A stretch of DNA of 64,000 nt from Rhabditophanes sp. KR3021 (Eukaryota; Nematoda; Chromadorea; Rhabditida; Alloionematidae): assembly GCA_963281155.1 (NCBI GenBank), contig CAUJLY010000006.1, positions 3,534,001 to 3,598,000 on the forward strand, read 5' to 3'. Below the pieces are notes generated by a model that was not told the DNA's origin, searched no databases, and saw only the letters and a list, made by a program, of their open reading frames with translations. The translations under genes were made by a program, and so were the position numbers. Below are positions 46,229 through 59,900 of this stretch, in pieces; the first letter of the stretch is position 1, and every line of letters begins with the position of its first letter.

Positions 46229-48955
46229 TTAAATTGGTATGTCTTTTTCTCCATCTTCAATTATGACAGGATCAGTAAATCGGGCTCTTTTATTATTTCC
46301 TCGGATCTTCTTGTAATAATGAATAAGTAAAACTATTACTCCAGAACACATCATACACACACTTCCTATCATGAAGACTGATGTATATGATCCAGTTTTA
46401 TCATGCATAAATCCTAAATTAAACAAATTTTATGTAAATGATTAAAATACTATTAATTTAACATACCAACAAACGCAGGTCCGAACAAATTTCCTATTCC
46501 TTGAATCAAATTTAAAAGCCCATATCCACTTTGAAAGTAGTGAAAAGACAGCAAATCTACTGTCAAAACTGAAGCTAACACGTAATTTGCACTAATAAAA
46601 ATTCCAAAAAATGCTGCAAGCATTACCATCAAGGGAAAAGTATCTACAAAGGGTACCAGAAATACACAACAACCGGCTAGTACAATAAATACTCCATAAA
46701 TTTGCAAGACTTTCTAAAAACAACTTAAGTGAAAGAGGGATTAAAGCTAAAATTTACGTTTCTCGTATATTTCCAATCAGCTATAATTCCTAATGCTAGC
46801 ATAGCAAACATGTTGCATGCACCTAATCCAGAAACTAACAAACTTGATTGCTGTTCAGTTATGCCAAATCTTTGTACAGCGTATTCGGGGAAATTTACAT
46901 ATGGGATGTCAAAGAACATATAAAGCAGAAATGTACTAAATAAGAAAAATCTAAATTTAGGAATATTGAATAATTCCCAATTTTCACCAAAAGTTTCGCA
47001 TATCAATTCCCAAATCTTTTTAATCTTTAGTACACTCTTACGAAGCCTTTTACGCCTTTTAATAAAAATGTTTGGAGCTGAGGGGACTTTATTTTTAAAG
47101 TGATGGTTCATTATATTTGCTCTGTTCATTCTTTGGCCACAAGCAATTAATGCATTAGTGGCGGGAACTCTTCCGTGAGTCGATGTTAGTGTGGCTGAAA
47201 TTAATGAGGACAACCGATTAGGTTGATTTGGTTGAGTTGCTAAGAAAGCATCTCTTGGTGACATGGTATTTTCAAGTTCAGTGTTGAGACCAGTCATTTT
47301 CATATTACTCAATGGATTTTTATCCATAAACTTGACAGTTCCCTGTGTTTTTTGGAGAGCATACAGATTCAACTTCCTTCTGATATCTGGATTCACCGTC
47401 AACCGACTTATTGGAGCAATCATCTTCTTCATCAGACGATACGGAAGAAGTAATGCCAAGAGAATTTTCTTCTTCCGAACTTATTTGCAAATCCAATGCA
47501 TTTAGAGAATGAGACAAAGTTGAACAACCTTTACTTTGGCTTATTTTTCCGTTGAACAATGAACCACACTCAAGATCAAGATGTAATAAGTTTTCATTTT
47601 TTTCAATTTCCAAAGCTGTTGATTCTATTCTTTTCAAAAGCTTATTTTCTTTCTTAGATTCATTGGAATTTTTACGATTGTCCCGTAAGAAGTTTCCGTA
47701 ACTTTTGCTTCTAAGATGAGTAAACATCTCTTCTTGTAGCAGAGTCTTGTATACCCCATCATGAATTGACGCCGAACTATTTCCTAGTTCTGCTTTTTTA
47801 ATTGTTAAACGATGATGTGTTGGTATTTCCGGTAAAGACAAGGCGAGACGATTTTTATATTGCAAAACAGTTGGAATGTAAAACTGTAACATGGATGATT
47901 AAACAACACTAACAAACGACTGACTTACAGCATTATATGGATGATCAAAAAATTGGTTGTTGTAATTGCATTCTTGTCTTTGTTTACGTAGTCTCTTACG
48001 CTCCATTTTTCTAATGAATTTCTCCCTCTTGTACTCAAGTGAATCTTGAGGCCATTCAACATCTCGAATGAAAAAACCACAAACCGTTAAAAGTAATAAC
48101 CACCCGGCCTGACATAACAAAAATGAGTGCCATCCCAAATGAGAAATCAACTGAATAAGATGAAATTATTAATAATTTATATAAGAAACTTACTAATTCA
48201 CATAACGGGGGATAAATGATGGTTCCGGCACCTGTTCCACAACATGCGATTGCAGTAGCCAAAGCTCGTTTTTTCTCAAAATAATAAGTGACGATAACGA
48301 TAGCCGTATTAAAGCACAAACATAGTCCAAAGGCTGTTATTATTCCATAACAAATGGTAAAGCTTACTATGCCTGTTGAAAAGTACGACAAAATAACACC
48401 GAATGTAGCGATTAAAGCACCAACAATTGTCATTGCTCGGCAATCATAAAGATCAGTTAGTAATGCCGCAATTGGCCCACCCAATAAAGGAATTGACAAA
48501 AACAGCGAACCCGGTATCGAAGATACAAATTTATTTGTTCCGAAGTTCTTTTGAATTTCTGGAAAAATTACTCCAAAGGAAAAGGATATTCCGTCACAAA
48601 TGAAATGTATAAAGAAAGAACACAGAACAATTACCCATCCGTACCCTCCATCTAAAGCCTCGGGAATTGCTGAAGTTGAAGAGGAACCCGAGGACGATTC
48701 AGAACACATGGATTCATTGTCGTCATCATTCATTTCTCTATTTTTTTGTAGCAATGGAGTATGCGACAAAATTTGACCATTTATCATATAATCCGTAAAC
48801 CATGCAGACATATCATATGTTCGCTTCTTATTCTTCTGTTTACTTTCTGTAAGCATTTTTTTGTTCTTTTCACTCTTTGGAGATTCCAAGGCAGATTCTT
48901 TTCTCTTCTTCAGACAAACGCTTTTTTCAGTAACATCTTCTTGATCTTCGTCCAT
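46229..48955 (-). CDS. SLC16 monocarboxylate transporter-like (MFS)
   Basis: Minus-strand exons: 48955-48194, 48150-47929, 47883 to a junction near 47400, then to 46758, 46713-46467 and 46413-46229. The product has 12 expected membrane segments in two halves. Signatures: EALDGGYGWVIVLCSFF before TM1 (SLC16 motif [D/E]GGxGW) and YYFEKKRALATAIACCGTGAG (second SLC16 motif). A long cytosolic N-terminus (Lys/Glu/Ser-rich) and a large central loop (~300 residues) are present. SLC16 carriers move lactate, pyruvate, thyroid hormone or aromatic amino acids. Within the central loop the open frame changes between ~47470 and 47340. Three splice choices fix it: a weak GTCTGA donor with a 58-bp intron, GTATCG with 100 bp, or GTATGC ... 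CACAG of only 22 bp. Substrate cannot be inferred. Confidence 0.85.
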
Positions 48956-51900
48956 TTTGTCTAGAAAATAGTATTACAAATTGTTAACAAATAATAAGGT
49001 TGTTTATTCATTAAACAATAGATAAAGCGAAAATCATTAATAAACTTAAGATAGAAAGTTACTCAAAGGTTCGTTTAAGCAAACCAAATATTAAGTTTAT
49101 TGTGTAAATATATCTAAGAAACACATATCGGAAATAAGTTTTTGTCATAAAAATGAATAGGTTTAAAATGTATTCAAAATATCATAAGTCCCAAACACAC
49201 ACACCTACTACTTTAAAATTTAAAAAATCGGATTTTTAGTTAATGGGACACACAAAATATACTTATTTTAAGTGTGATAACAATTTTATAATATGTAGTT
49301 GAAATTTTGTTCAGTAATAAAAACTTCACCCGTGTCAACTTTTTCATCTTGGTAAACATTAAATAAGTTAGGGACAACTGATGAAATGAAACAGAAGAAG
49401 AATATGTGTTTGTCTTTCCAACAACATGAGTACTAAATGCAAGCAACTTCAATAAATTTTTAGAAAGTGATATGTATTGCTTAAATGGAAATATTAACTA
49501 AACTTATTTCACCAGCCTGTAGTGTTTTTTACAGTGACATCATCACCTGTTATATATTAAGTTATACGACTTTATAATAATATATCACTATAATATTTTA
49601 GATAAAAAATCTTGTCAAAATCTTGCCGACAAGATTTCAAATTGATAAGTTTGTAATATGCAATGATATATATTAAATTCACATGTAATAAATTGAAAAA
49701 CTAGATAAAAATAATGTCAAAAATTTATCATAATGATTATAATGATGATCCAGCCACATCAAAGTTGAAATATTAGAACAGGAAAGTATTAACTTATTTG
49801 AACGCATATAAAGTATTTAATTTAATAAATTTAATGGTAGCAGACTATAAAAAGTATTATAAACTTGAATTTATGCAATTATAGGAATCATTCAAATATA
49901 ACCGCATACAATCACTTGCTGAAATTATTTATTAGAATATTAGTGTGTTCAGTGTGTACAAAGTGCACCGCAAAAAATAAACTATTTTTCAAATATGCAA
50001 ACAAGCAGTTTTGAATCTTCAAATATTCGAAAATTAATACTTTATTGATTTAATTTAAGTGAAAACTTAAATCTAACTCCTTGTAACAATTTAATTGTAT
50101 AGGAATATGTTCTTACACTTTTTATAATATATAGCATTGCTCTTTGACTAATAAATATTATCCTTTAAAAAGTGAAACCTTCAACTTGGAGGAATTTTTG
50201 AAAGGAAACATATATTATGGTCTAATTTATTACCTTGTTATTTATGAAAAAGATTAACAATTATTTGGTAGTAGTGCTTCAGATAACTATAAAATTTATA
50301 ATAAATTATTTGGATTTTTTCATTAAAATACACAATATTTCATTATGTTCTTACTTTGATATTAGATTATGTAGCTTTATATTTGTATTACTTTATTGTT
50401 AAATTTAAAGTGATATGATATCAACACAGCATTTAAATGAAAGGTTTCCATTGTTATCAATTTTAAATAATCGAACTAATACTTTCACAAAATAAAATTT
50501 ATTTTATTTTTTATCAACGGTAAAAAATACAAGTAAGGTTATAAGGCTATAAAAATCAAAAAAATATTGTTAACAATAGTCGATAATCAAAATATAGTTC
50601 AATCTAATATTTAGGTAGCATTTCATATACTGAATATTATTGTTAAGTTAATGTTTATACTCTAAATAAATGAATATAAATTGTTAACAAATAAAAGCGT
50701 GCCCATAAAATAGTATTTAAATACTAATATTTAAAAGAAATATGTAATAAACTTACCCGAAGCAGTTTTATTCTTACCAATTTATTTTATCAAAAGAATG
50801 GCTTTTAAATAACTTTTATAGACAAAAAATAAACTTATAGGCGAAAGGTAGCCTAACCATTTCAGATTCGTCATAAACACTTAAAATTGAGCTAAATAAT
50901 GCATATCATTTTTGCACTTTATATATTTCAAAATATAAGATTAGGGTATAGCTTTAAAGAAAGGAGGTTGACAGTGGTATTACGAAGTGATGTCCATTAA
51001 TACGGGAAAATAAAAATGATTCACTGTACTTGATAGGAAAAACAAAATGTACCAATGAAAATTATTTTTTACAATTGTATAGCATATGTATTATAACACG
51101 CTGAGCGTTTGCATATAATTCAATAAAAGTCATATTAAAGGGTTTATGATGTTTTGATAAGCAAATTATATATTATATAAACAAAAACAATGCGCGATCA
51201 ACAACAGCTACCTACTTTTTATTAAAACAATAGAAGATAATATTGAACAAGTCATATGAATATTTAATATTTTTGGTGAACAAAATCGATTTTGTTTAAT
51301 TTTAATAGCAAAACACGGAGCAATAGTTTGTGTAACAAACGAGGAAGTTAAATTTTCGTTCCTTAGATTTAAATTTTAAATGTTTTTAATATATATTTAC
51401 AATATAACACCAAAAAAAGACAGGACATGCAAAAGTGTTTACATTTGTGTATCATTTATAATAAATTTACGTCTAAGTTATTGACACTGATGGCGTCTCT
51501 ATTTTGGAAATACATATTTCATACATAATACAAATCCTTGCATCTGTTAATAATATAGAATACGTAGTGATATAATATATTTAATACAGTTATTACTTAT
51601 CCACCCACCTATCAAGGTTGGCTGGACATGAATCATAAATAAGCAATATCAATTGCTTGTAGTTTTACAAATAAACTTATATACTCATATGGAAAATTAA
51701 TGGTAGTGTCAAGACTTGAAAGGAAACTGGTCTATTTAAAGTCTAAGCTGGCATCTCTGGATTCTCTCCACTTTACTTTATGCCTGAGTCTTTATTTCTA
51801 AAGATATGTTCGTGCAATTTAAGTTATAACAATTCCTTAACAACATAATAGCTTACATCAAAAGGGTAAAAAAGGCATACAATAAATGTGCTCAAAAAAT

Positions 51901-54421
51901 TGATGGAAGCGGTAAAAATAATAACTTTAACATGAAACAAATAAATAAACATTTTATTGCTTTCCACAACACATTATATAAAAACAATTCATCCCGCAAA
52001 GTATTTGAGATATTTTTTGGTAAACTCAAACACACACTCCGATCTAATAATGAATACTCCTGTGCCTGATGCTATGCAGAAACAAAATATATGTGTTATT
52101 GAGCAATAAGTGAAAAATGAGAAAAAGGATAATTTTGTTTTCAACTTAATCTTTTTTAGCATCTTCCCTCATTTTACATAACTTTTCCTTGCTGAAGATA
52201 ACAATTTCATTTTTTGCAGGAAAACATTAAAGTAATCAAATTGTATGGCATGCATATTTGCGCATGACCAAAAATGAGCTCTCCATTTACGAATAAAATA
52301 TGTTCTAAGTTCTTATTTGTTTCCTTAACAACTTCATAATTTTTTTTCCTTTTCAACAGTTAATAGATGTATAAAATTTTAATTCAGTTCCTGCTTAAAT
52401 TTTTGACACACAATTTTGTGCATTACTTTTTTATTATTTTTTACACTGTAAAAAGTCAACGAAATATTGCTTTTACACTAAACAAATCTTCAATATTCCA
52501 AGCATTAATTTGCTTCCAGCTTTAATACTTTATATATGTAATATATGAGCCTTTTCTTTCAAGCCAAACATAAAGTTTCAGTCACAAATATTTTTGTTCT
52601 TTATTTTGTTTTTCTATACATGGTCGATATCCTAGCTCGAATAAGTTTATTTTTTCAATAATATACATATACTCCTTTATTGATACAATTTGTGAAAAAT
52701 GCTCCGGCTCTGTTTTTTTAATTTATTTATAAAATACTGCCTCTAAGTAAGGCTAAATGAAAACATCACATGATACTAATGAGGGTTATTTTTAATAGGT
52801 ACTTTTGAAAAACATTTAAATTAGTTTTGATTAAAATAAAATCAAATACTTTTTAAAATTAAGTACTCAACCTATTTAATCTTAATTACAATAGCAAGGT
52901 CTTTCCTTACAAAGCAAATAAGTCTGAACATTTGCATTCCTTTCCATGTCAACAAAGTTCTCCAAACAAAGTATATTTTTTAAATAAACTTTTGTTTTTA
53001 TTTCAATATTAGCCTTCTGGGATTGATATGCTTCGTTAACAATATATTAAATTATTTTTAAATATTCATTATCCGATGATTGAATTATTTTAAAGCTAGC
53101 ACATATCTGTTTTCAATGTGAATTCACAATTAAAAAAAAGAATGTGTTACATCTGCCCTGACAAGTGACTACTATTTCCCTCGGCACAAATCTTAAAGAT
53201 CATTTTTCAAGTGACAACGTTACTGCTTTAATCATTAACCTCATTTTTATATTGTCTAGTTCATAAGCTATCTTTGATATTTGTTTGAGTGTCTATTTCT
53301 GAAAATACAATTAATAAGAAAAGACTAATTTTTGATCATCAAAACTGTTTAATGTATGACTATAAACCTCCTTTAATGTCAACTGTTTATCTTTCAGAAT
53401 ATTTAAGGCATTAAAATTTCAACAAAGATACAATTATTTCGTTTATTGGAACGTGAATTTTATTTAGTCGTTACTTTATTTTACAAAAAACAAAGTTTGC
53501 TCCAAGCTTCGTATTATAAATGTATATTATTTAAAAAATGCTCAAACATATACCATAAACGGATTTAATGGTTTAGTGTGTTTAAAAAAAGCATATATTT
53601 TGGCGTCTTTTTGAAAAAGAGGGAAACTGCTTATGTATTCTCCTTAAAAGATATGAAAAAATTATGCCAATCTATATTCTTAACAATGACATATGTATTT
53701 TACTATTTACATATTTATTTAGCTTCTATATCTGTAAATTACTTTTGCTGATAAAAATGTAAGTCTTTAACAAATATAAATTTAAGTCTGACAATTTTAA
53801 ATTGTGATTACTTATTGTTTTTTAAAAACAAAACTGAAGATGTGAATTGGTTTCCTTTGATCATAAGGAAACATGTTAATTGTGAAGATTCTTTTGTCTA
53901 AATAAATAAACAAATTACTATTGTCTTAGCTGTGACAACTTTTGTTTTTAATTTTTGAATTCCGACTTTATTTATATATTCTTCACTTTAAAAAACCATA
54001 TTGAGTTCTTAATAATGTCTTATTTGTTCATCAGCTGGTGATAACATTTCAAATGTTTTGAGTAAATATAATTACTTCACAATAACTGCTATCTTAAGGT
54101 GATACATGTTGCTAATTTATAGTTATTATTTGGTGTAAAAGACAGTCATATGATTCAATTTGTTTATTAACCTGCAAAATCCTTGCACTATTTCATTTTT
54201 TCATTGAAGTTTAATTTAAAATTAAAAAGACCGTCTAAAGTTTATTTGATTTGTATATAATAGTATCTATGTGAATTAAACAACATCAGGCACCACTAAT
54301 AGGATGCACGTATTCAAAACAATATTAAGCTAATAACATCAAAAATAGCACGAGATTTGTTCATTAAATTTTGTTAGATCAAAAACTCAACATAATAATT
54401 TATTAAGAAATATTATTTTTG
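48956..54421. other. 5.5 kb gene-poor region
   Basis: AT-rich throughout with stops in all frames; no exon accepted. It contains the transporter promoter on its left, a 10-bp inverted repeat at 49607-49637 and the orphan exon at its right end. Confidence 0.4.
49607..49637. repeat. 10-bp perfect inverted repeat (hairpin)
   Basis: AAATCTTGTC (49607-49616) and GACAAGATTT (49628-49637) are exact reverse complements with an 11-nt loop. The loop itself carries another AATCTTG. It could form a small hairpin; no gene context. Confidence 0.6.
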
Positions 54422-54720
54422 TTATTCAAAATAATAAATTATCTCTAAGTGCTGTATTTTAACTGCCCAATTATAAGAAGCTTTTGAGCCTTGTATGTAC
54501 GTGCATTCCATCAAATCAATTCGTATACTCGAATGACCTATTAAATTAGTCTGAACGTATATACTCGAACGGTTAAATGAAAACTGTCCATTCGTGTACA
54601 TAACAGGCATAATAGAACACGTCTGAGATAGAGGAAACGAAATACTTGCTTGACAATCTTGTAACCCACAACTACTCTTCCAATCTTTTCCCAAATCTAT
54701 TTCATCTACATCTATAGACA
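54422..54720 (-). CDS. orphan coding exon, probable 3'-terminal exon of an unidentified gene
   Basis: Not recognised. An open frame of about 98 codons follows an acceptor-like CTTGTCTATAG (ending near 54711) and closes with TAA at 54422. Its composition is clearly protein-like, with four or more spaced Cys: SSCGLQDCQASISFPLSQTC, then MYTNGQFSFNRSS, SIRIDLMECTY and a hydrophobic end. No ATG opens the frame, so an upstream exon joining with one leftover base is required. I looked through 54722-55856 on the same strand and found no convincing partner. It may be a Cys-rich extracellular domain, or the remaining exon of a decayed gene. Confidence 0.4.
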
Positions 54721-54721
54721 A

Positions 54722-55856
54722 GAAAACTTATTCTTGTTCTTAAATAAACTTTCTTTTGCCAACTTTAAACAATGTTTTTTACTAATCCTCGTCTATGTAT
54801 TTTTCCTACGTGACCTTTGTCTCATGATTTAAATTTGTTGTTTATTAAAAGCATATAGTATTTAACCTGGTGAGTGTTGTTAAAGCTAATGAAGCAAGTG
54901 CAATCCCAATATATAAATAGTAAAAGGAGACATTTTTTAACAAATAATGGGTTAAATTTTCCTCCAATTGTTATCTCTCCTTTGCTTGTTCATATTATGG
55001 CTAATGCATGATTAACTCAAGATTAAACTAATATCTGTGTGTCATTCCTTAACTGATTCCTTAAATGTTTCTATTATATGAACTGATTTGATTTACAAAT
55101 AATTCACAATTTCATAATGTTTTTTTATTGTTCTGTCATAAACGTTCTAAATTTGCTAAAGACTACTCTTATCATATTGCTTACACAGTGAATCATAAAC
55201 ATTTCAACATAAAAACAGTCTACTGCTATATTCTCACTATTGTTTTGCTCTTTAAGATGATCTCTTTTATGGCCAAATCACCCTACTTGTTTTAGGCAAT
55301 TTAAAACTCAGCCTTTACTATTTAAATTTAATCACCTCATATTAAAATATAATGACCCACGTTGCTTTTTTACCATACATTTCCTTATGCTAACAACAAG
55401 GGGCTTTATAAGAGCAGACAATTTATTATTTATTATTTTTTGATTATATCATACCTATTAGAACAAAACTCAATTAAAATTTTAAAGTTTACATAATTAG
55501 CTTGTAATCTACTAAATCCCATTTAACTTTACGCTCAACTATTTTTTTCCAGTGAGCAATCTTAGAGCAGACAATTTCTAATTTATATCGTTATTTAAAA
55601 AAATACAATATTTGAATTTACTATTATTTAGTTGTGTCTAAAAAGATAGTGTGTGTTTCTTATTTTGATAAACACTACTTGAACGCGAATTACAATGACG
55701 TACTAGTGAATTGTTTTTATATATTAATTTCTTATTTACTTACAGAAAGCAATAACAAAAAAGGAAGAATATAAACTTTAACAAGTATTTTTTCAAAAAG
55801 ATCAAATCAAAATTTAACAAGTCGAAGGATAATTTGATTAACTAAAGTTTATAAAC
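54722..55856. other. intergenic, no convincing exon
   Basis: Searched for exons to join the orphan exon (-) and for 5' exons of the gene at 55857 (+). An acceptor-like TTATTTACTTACAG ends at 55745, about 110 bp before that gene's ATG, so a 5' UTR intron or spliced-leader site is possible. Confidence 0.35.
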
Positions 55857-56414
55857 ATGTTGTCACCTGTTATACGAAATGGAATGCAATTGTACAAGAC
55901 TAATCTTACAGCCAATTCTCCTCACAGGAAGGTATGATTTTGTTATGACGACACATATTAAGAATGTTTATTTTAGAAAGCCCCAAATCAACAAAAAAAG
56001 GACGTTGTTAAGCCTGTTACTATCAAGCCAAGGTTTCGTTCTGCAGAAGACCTGTCTTCTACTAAACCAATGTCTAAGAATGTTTTTCTTAACAAAAGTG
56101 TTAATAGACTAGAACAGATTTCTGAAGCTGATGAAAATGAAGGAAATGCTTCAGACACTCTGAATAGCAAGAAAAGCCGCGAACTAGCTATTCAATTGGG
56201 TGAATGTATGTCTAATTCCAAAAAAGAGATGCATAATAAAAATGCTTTTAAGCGCTTCACCGATTTGATCGTAAGAATCTTTTTTAGAATCAAGAATAGA
56301 GGAAACAACTCAACAAAAAAGTCTAGAAAAAGTTCCCAAACCACCACTACTTGTACCAATTCACAAAAGTCTTATCTCACAGGTTGCCGGTCAAATGTAG
56401 GATTATGCTTATAA
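55857..56414 (+). CDS. small basic protein, unknown
   Basis: Not recognised. Exon 1 is 55857-55931, the intron 55932-55976 (45 bp, GTATGA ... TTTTAG) and exon 2 55977-56414, giving 170 residues. The protein is Lys/Ser/Asn-rich. It has a basic amphipathic stretch near residues 118-134 (AFKRFTDLIVRIFFRIKNRG) and a Thr/Ser/Lys tail. There is no signal peptide or recognisable domain. The helix FTDLIVRIFFRIK could bind membrane or partner proteins. The splice is needed, because the exon 2 frame has no start near its beginning while the joined frame begins MLSPVIRNGM. It is transcribed away from the gene desert and convergent with the kinase gene. Confidence 0.6.
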
Positions 56415-56993
56415 ATTATTGTCGAGAACGTTTTTACTGTTTTCATTTTTCTTCAATGGGAGAATAATATATTGTAGTGTACACTTTGATTCGATACTGA
56501 TGCAAATTATTTAAATATTAATTTCTCAAAGGATGATGTTCAAGTACCAATTTGGAATGGTTTTACGATAATTTCAATCAAAATATTCACTTTTTCAAGC
56601 CTTTCGCTACGTGTCCTATTTTAATTTTAATCGAAAACAAAATTGTCGTTTAAAATGTCTTATAAATTTAATATTGTATTGTTTAGCACTAAATTCTGAA
56701 ACGGATCTGTTTTACGTTTTATTATGTTTTGCTTTTAAAAGAGATAAATAAAATATTTTTAACTAAACGAAAAGATATCTTAATAAAAATTGCACAATAT
56801 AAAGATTATTCGAAAAAGCTCCTTAGTTGCTGCATTATTGTAGTGCGATAAATTTAATGGGTTCATTTTATAATGAAAACGTTGTAGTATGATGTAGTTC
56901 CTAAGATGAATAATGATAAGCTCTTTGGATAGAAGCAAATATGTCTGAAGAGCTCCTCACTTTTAGAGCAATGTATCAAATTGTTCAAATCAA
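56415..56993. other. intergenic between convergent genes
   Basis: Holds the 3' UTRs of the small basic protein (+) and the kinase (-). AATAAA at 56747-56752 is a likely plus-strand poly(A) signal; TTTATT near 56718 could serve the minus strand. Confidence 0.45.
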
Positions 56994-59900
56994 TTATTTG
57001 CCAAAAGGAAATGCTTTGTAATTGGGGTTTACTAAAAAAATAAGTTTAATTGGAAAATTTAAATCTAAATTACCATGAGTTTGTTGGGGGAGATTAAATT
57101 GATGGTAAGAAGCTTTATTTACTTCCACATTTGGTATTGGATATTGTTTTGGAGAATGTTCCCTTGCAGAATTATAATTCGGACGACTATTTAAATTATT
57201 TCCAGCGCTAGTATGTTGAACGACACTTTGTGATCTTGAGCGATAATTACAACCACCATTTTCATTTTGGGTATAATTGTTCGACTGGATATTGAGATTT
57301 GGATAGCCATTTAGCTGATTCTGTCTTTTTTTCGGCAGTTCATTGTCTGAAGCATCACTTTGTGCATAATATGTTGAATTTTCTTGTGTCATCTGCCTCC
57401 CATTTTGCTGTGAATAATTTCCTTGGTTAATAGTCTGTTGATTCATAATATTATAGCCAGGTTGTAAATTGCTTCGTTGGTTGATGTTTTGTTGCTGCGT
57501 GTTGTTATATCCTGACTGTGGATAATTTCCTTGGAGGATTGTTTGTTTCTGCATGTTGTTATATCCAGGCTGAGAATTATTTCCTTGAAGGATAGTCTGT
57601 TGATGCATGTTGTGATATCCATGCTGTGAATAATTTACTTGGTTGGTGTTTTGTTGTTGAAAGTTATTACATTCAGGTCCTGGGTGTATATTGTTGAAGT
57701 TTAGAACAAATGGTGGTTGGTTAGGATTCATAAATTGTTGGTGGTTTTGCAGTTGTATATTCTCATCAACAAAATTAAATTGATTGTCCCCAGGAGTACT
57801 CTGAGGATAATAAAATTGATTTGGGTACGGATGTATACAGGTAGGTAAACTATATGATGGTTGTTGAAAATATTGTGGAAGTGCTGAAGCATTTTCCTCA
57901 TTTCTAATAGTTTCCATTATTTGTTCAATTCGAACCCTTAAAGGGAGGCTTTCAAGAAAATTTGTTCTAACTGTCCCTTTATATGGGGGTTGGATCATAG
58001 AAGGAATCAAAGGAGATATCGGAGGTTGATTATCTGTTACAACAATATTTCTTAGCAATGAGTCCAAAGACATTTTTGTGTGCACAACATCTTTGCCTAA
58101 ATTATTTTAATTTTAGTTGAATATAAAGAGTATCTAACTTACAACCAATGTATTCACCATCACTATCGGAAATTCTATTCGGAACTCTAGTTGACATCTT
58201 TACATTTCTTGAAAATTTTCTGGGGTTGTTTTTTATCTTCTTTTTGCGTCTCTTGACATTTCCAAGTCTGCATGCATCTTTTAAATCCACTAAACTGATT
58301 TCGCTACTTTCGTAATCATGATCTTTGTCATTATTGTCGATAGTAGTATTATTAGGGTTGGTATTGTCTGTTAAAGTATTGTTATTAAGACAAGTAATAT
58401 ATTTCTCCACATCAAAAAACTCTTCATCAAAAGGTTCAGTTGAAAATCGAGAAAAGAACTTTTCTTTTTTCTTACGAAGTTGTTTAATAAGGGTTTCTGC
58501 TTTTTCCTCTTCTGCTATTTTAGGCAATGCAACACGTTCCTTTAATATCAACTTTTTCAGGTAATACTTTAATTTGCTGGGCTTGCTATCCAGGTCAATA
58601 AAATTTGTTAAACTATTACCTTTATTGTCAGTTGAGATCATTGTTTCATTTAAACTACTTTGTTCCTCAGCGCTTTTTGAATTTTCCAATTTTTCACTGT
58701 ACGAGTTCTTCATTTCAGATTTTTCGCTATCAGATTCTGTTTTGACGGAATGTTTCTTTTTTGATTTAGAGAAAATATTAATAACTGATTTAAACAGATT
58801 GCTTTTATTTTTTCTTTCACTATTGGCAATGTCAGCATGAATTGGAGAATGGAAGTCGTTTGTTTCCTTTCCTTCACCAACATTGTCGTCTTCAACATCT
58901 GTAACTCTAGAATCATCAGTTTTAATTGTAGATTCGTCAGTTTTAAATGCATTTTCTTCCCTTTTGCTATATTCCTCTATTTTGATTGTAGATTCATTAT
59001 TCTTCATTTCTCTAGGAATATATTCTTCATTCTGAACCAAAATGTTATGGCCATGTTTTAAATTACTTTCGTCAGGAATATTTGATTTACTCACTATATT
59101 TTAAAAATTAACAAAGATATAGTATTTTTGTAAATATAAATAACAATATATAACCTTTTTATGTCAATAAACTTACATTTATATTTGCAATTACTCGCTT
59201 TGTCTTTAATCGAATGAATATCTTCTTTTAAAATTAAATTATAGCTTTTATTATCCACCGATAGTTTTAGAACTTGGTTTACGGATAATTGCTGGTCTAA
59301 TATTTTGGTTAAAAAAGGACATTGACGAATGTCCAATGCCTTAAATTGTTCTACTGTATTGCTGGAACTGTTATCTTCCTTTAAATATTGTGAAAATCTT
59401 CCTATGATTTCGCCAAAATTCATTCTTTTATAAGGACTCCAATCTAAACCATTGTTAATAATTGATAATAAAATGTCATGACAGTCTGGAATTTCTAGAA
59501 GAGGCAATCTATCCTCGCATTTTCCAATTTCATATGTAATATTATTACTATTAAGTTTGGCAAAGGCTTTTTTGTGAGTTATAAATTCCCACATTATCAT
59601 GGAGAAACTGAAAACATCGGATTTAGTTGTAAACATCCCATTTGAAGCTTCAGGTGCACAATAGCCTGTTGTTCCAATATTGATTAAGTTGACTTCATCG
59701 TCTGTTGTCGTTAAACCGAAATCTCCTATTTTCAATGTAACATTCCTATAATCCAAAATATAACCACAGTATTCGCAAAATTTGCTATTTGTAATAGGTT
59801 CGCCAGCACAAACACACAGCTTCTCCGCTACGAATATATTTTGAGGTTTTAAGTCACGATGAATAAAAGAAGGGCGAATTGCTTCTTTAAGACTCAACTT

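Noticed and set aside
54880..55010. hydrophobic minus-strand stretch as a possible signal-peptide exon for the orphan exon
   Set aside because: No in-frame ATG, and its donor phase does not match the orphan exon acceptor.
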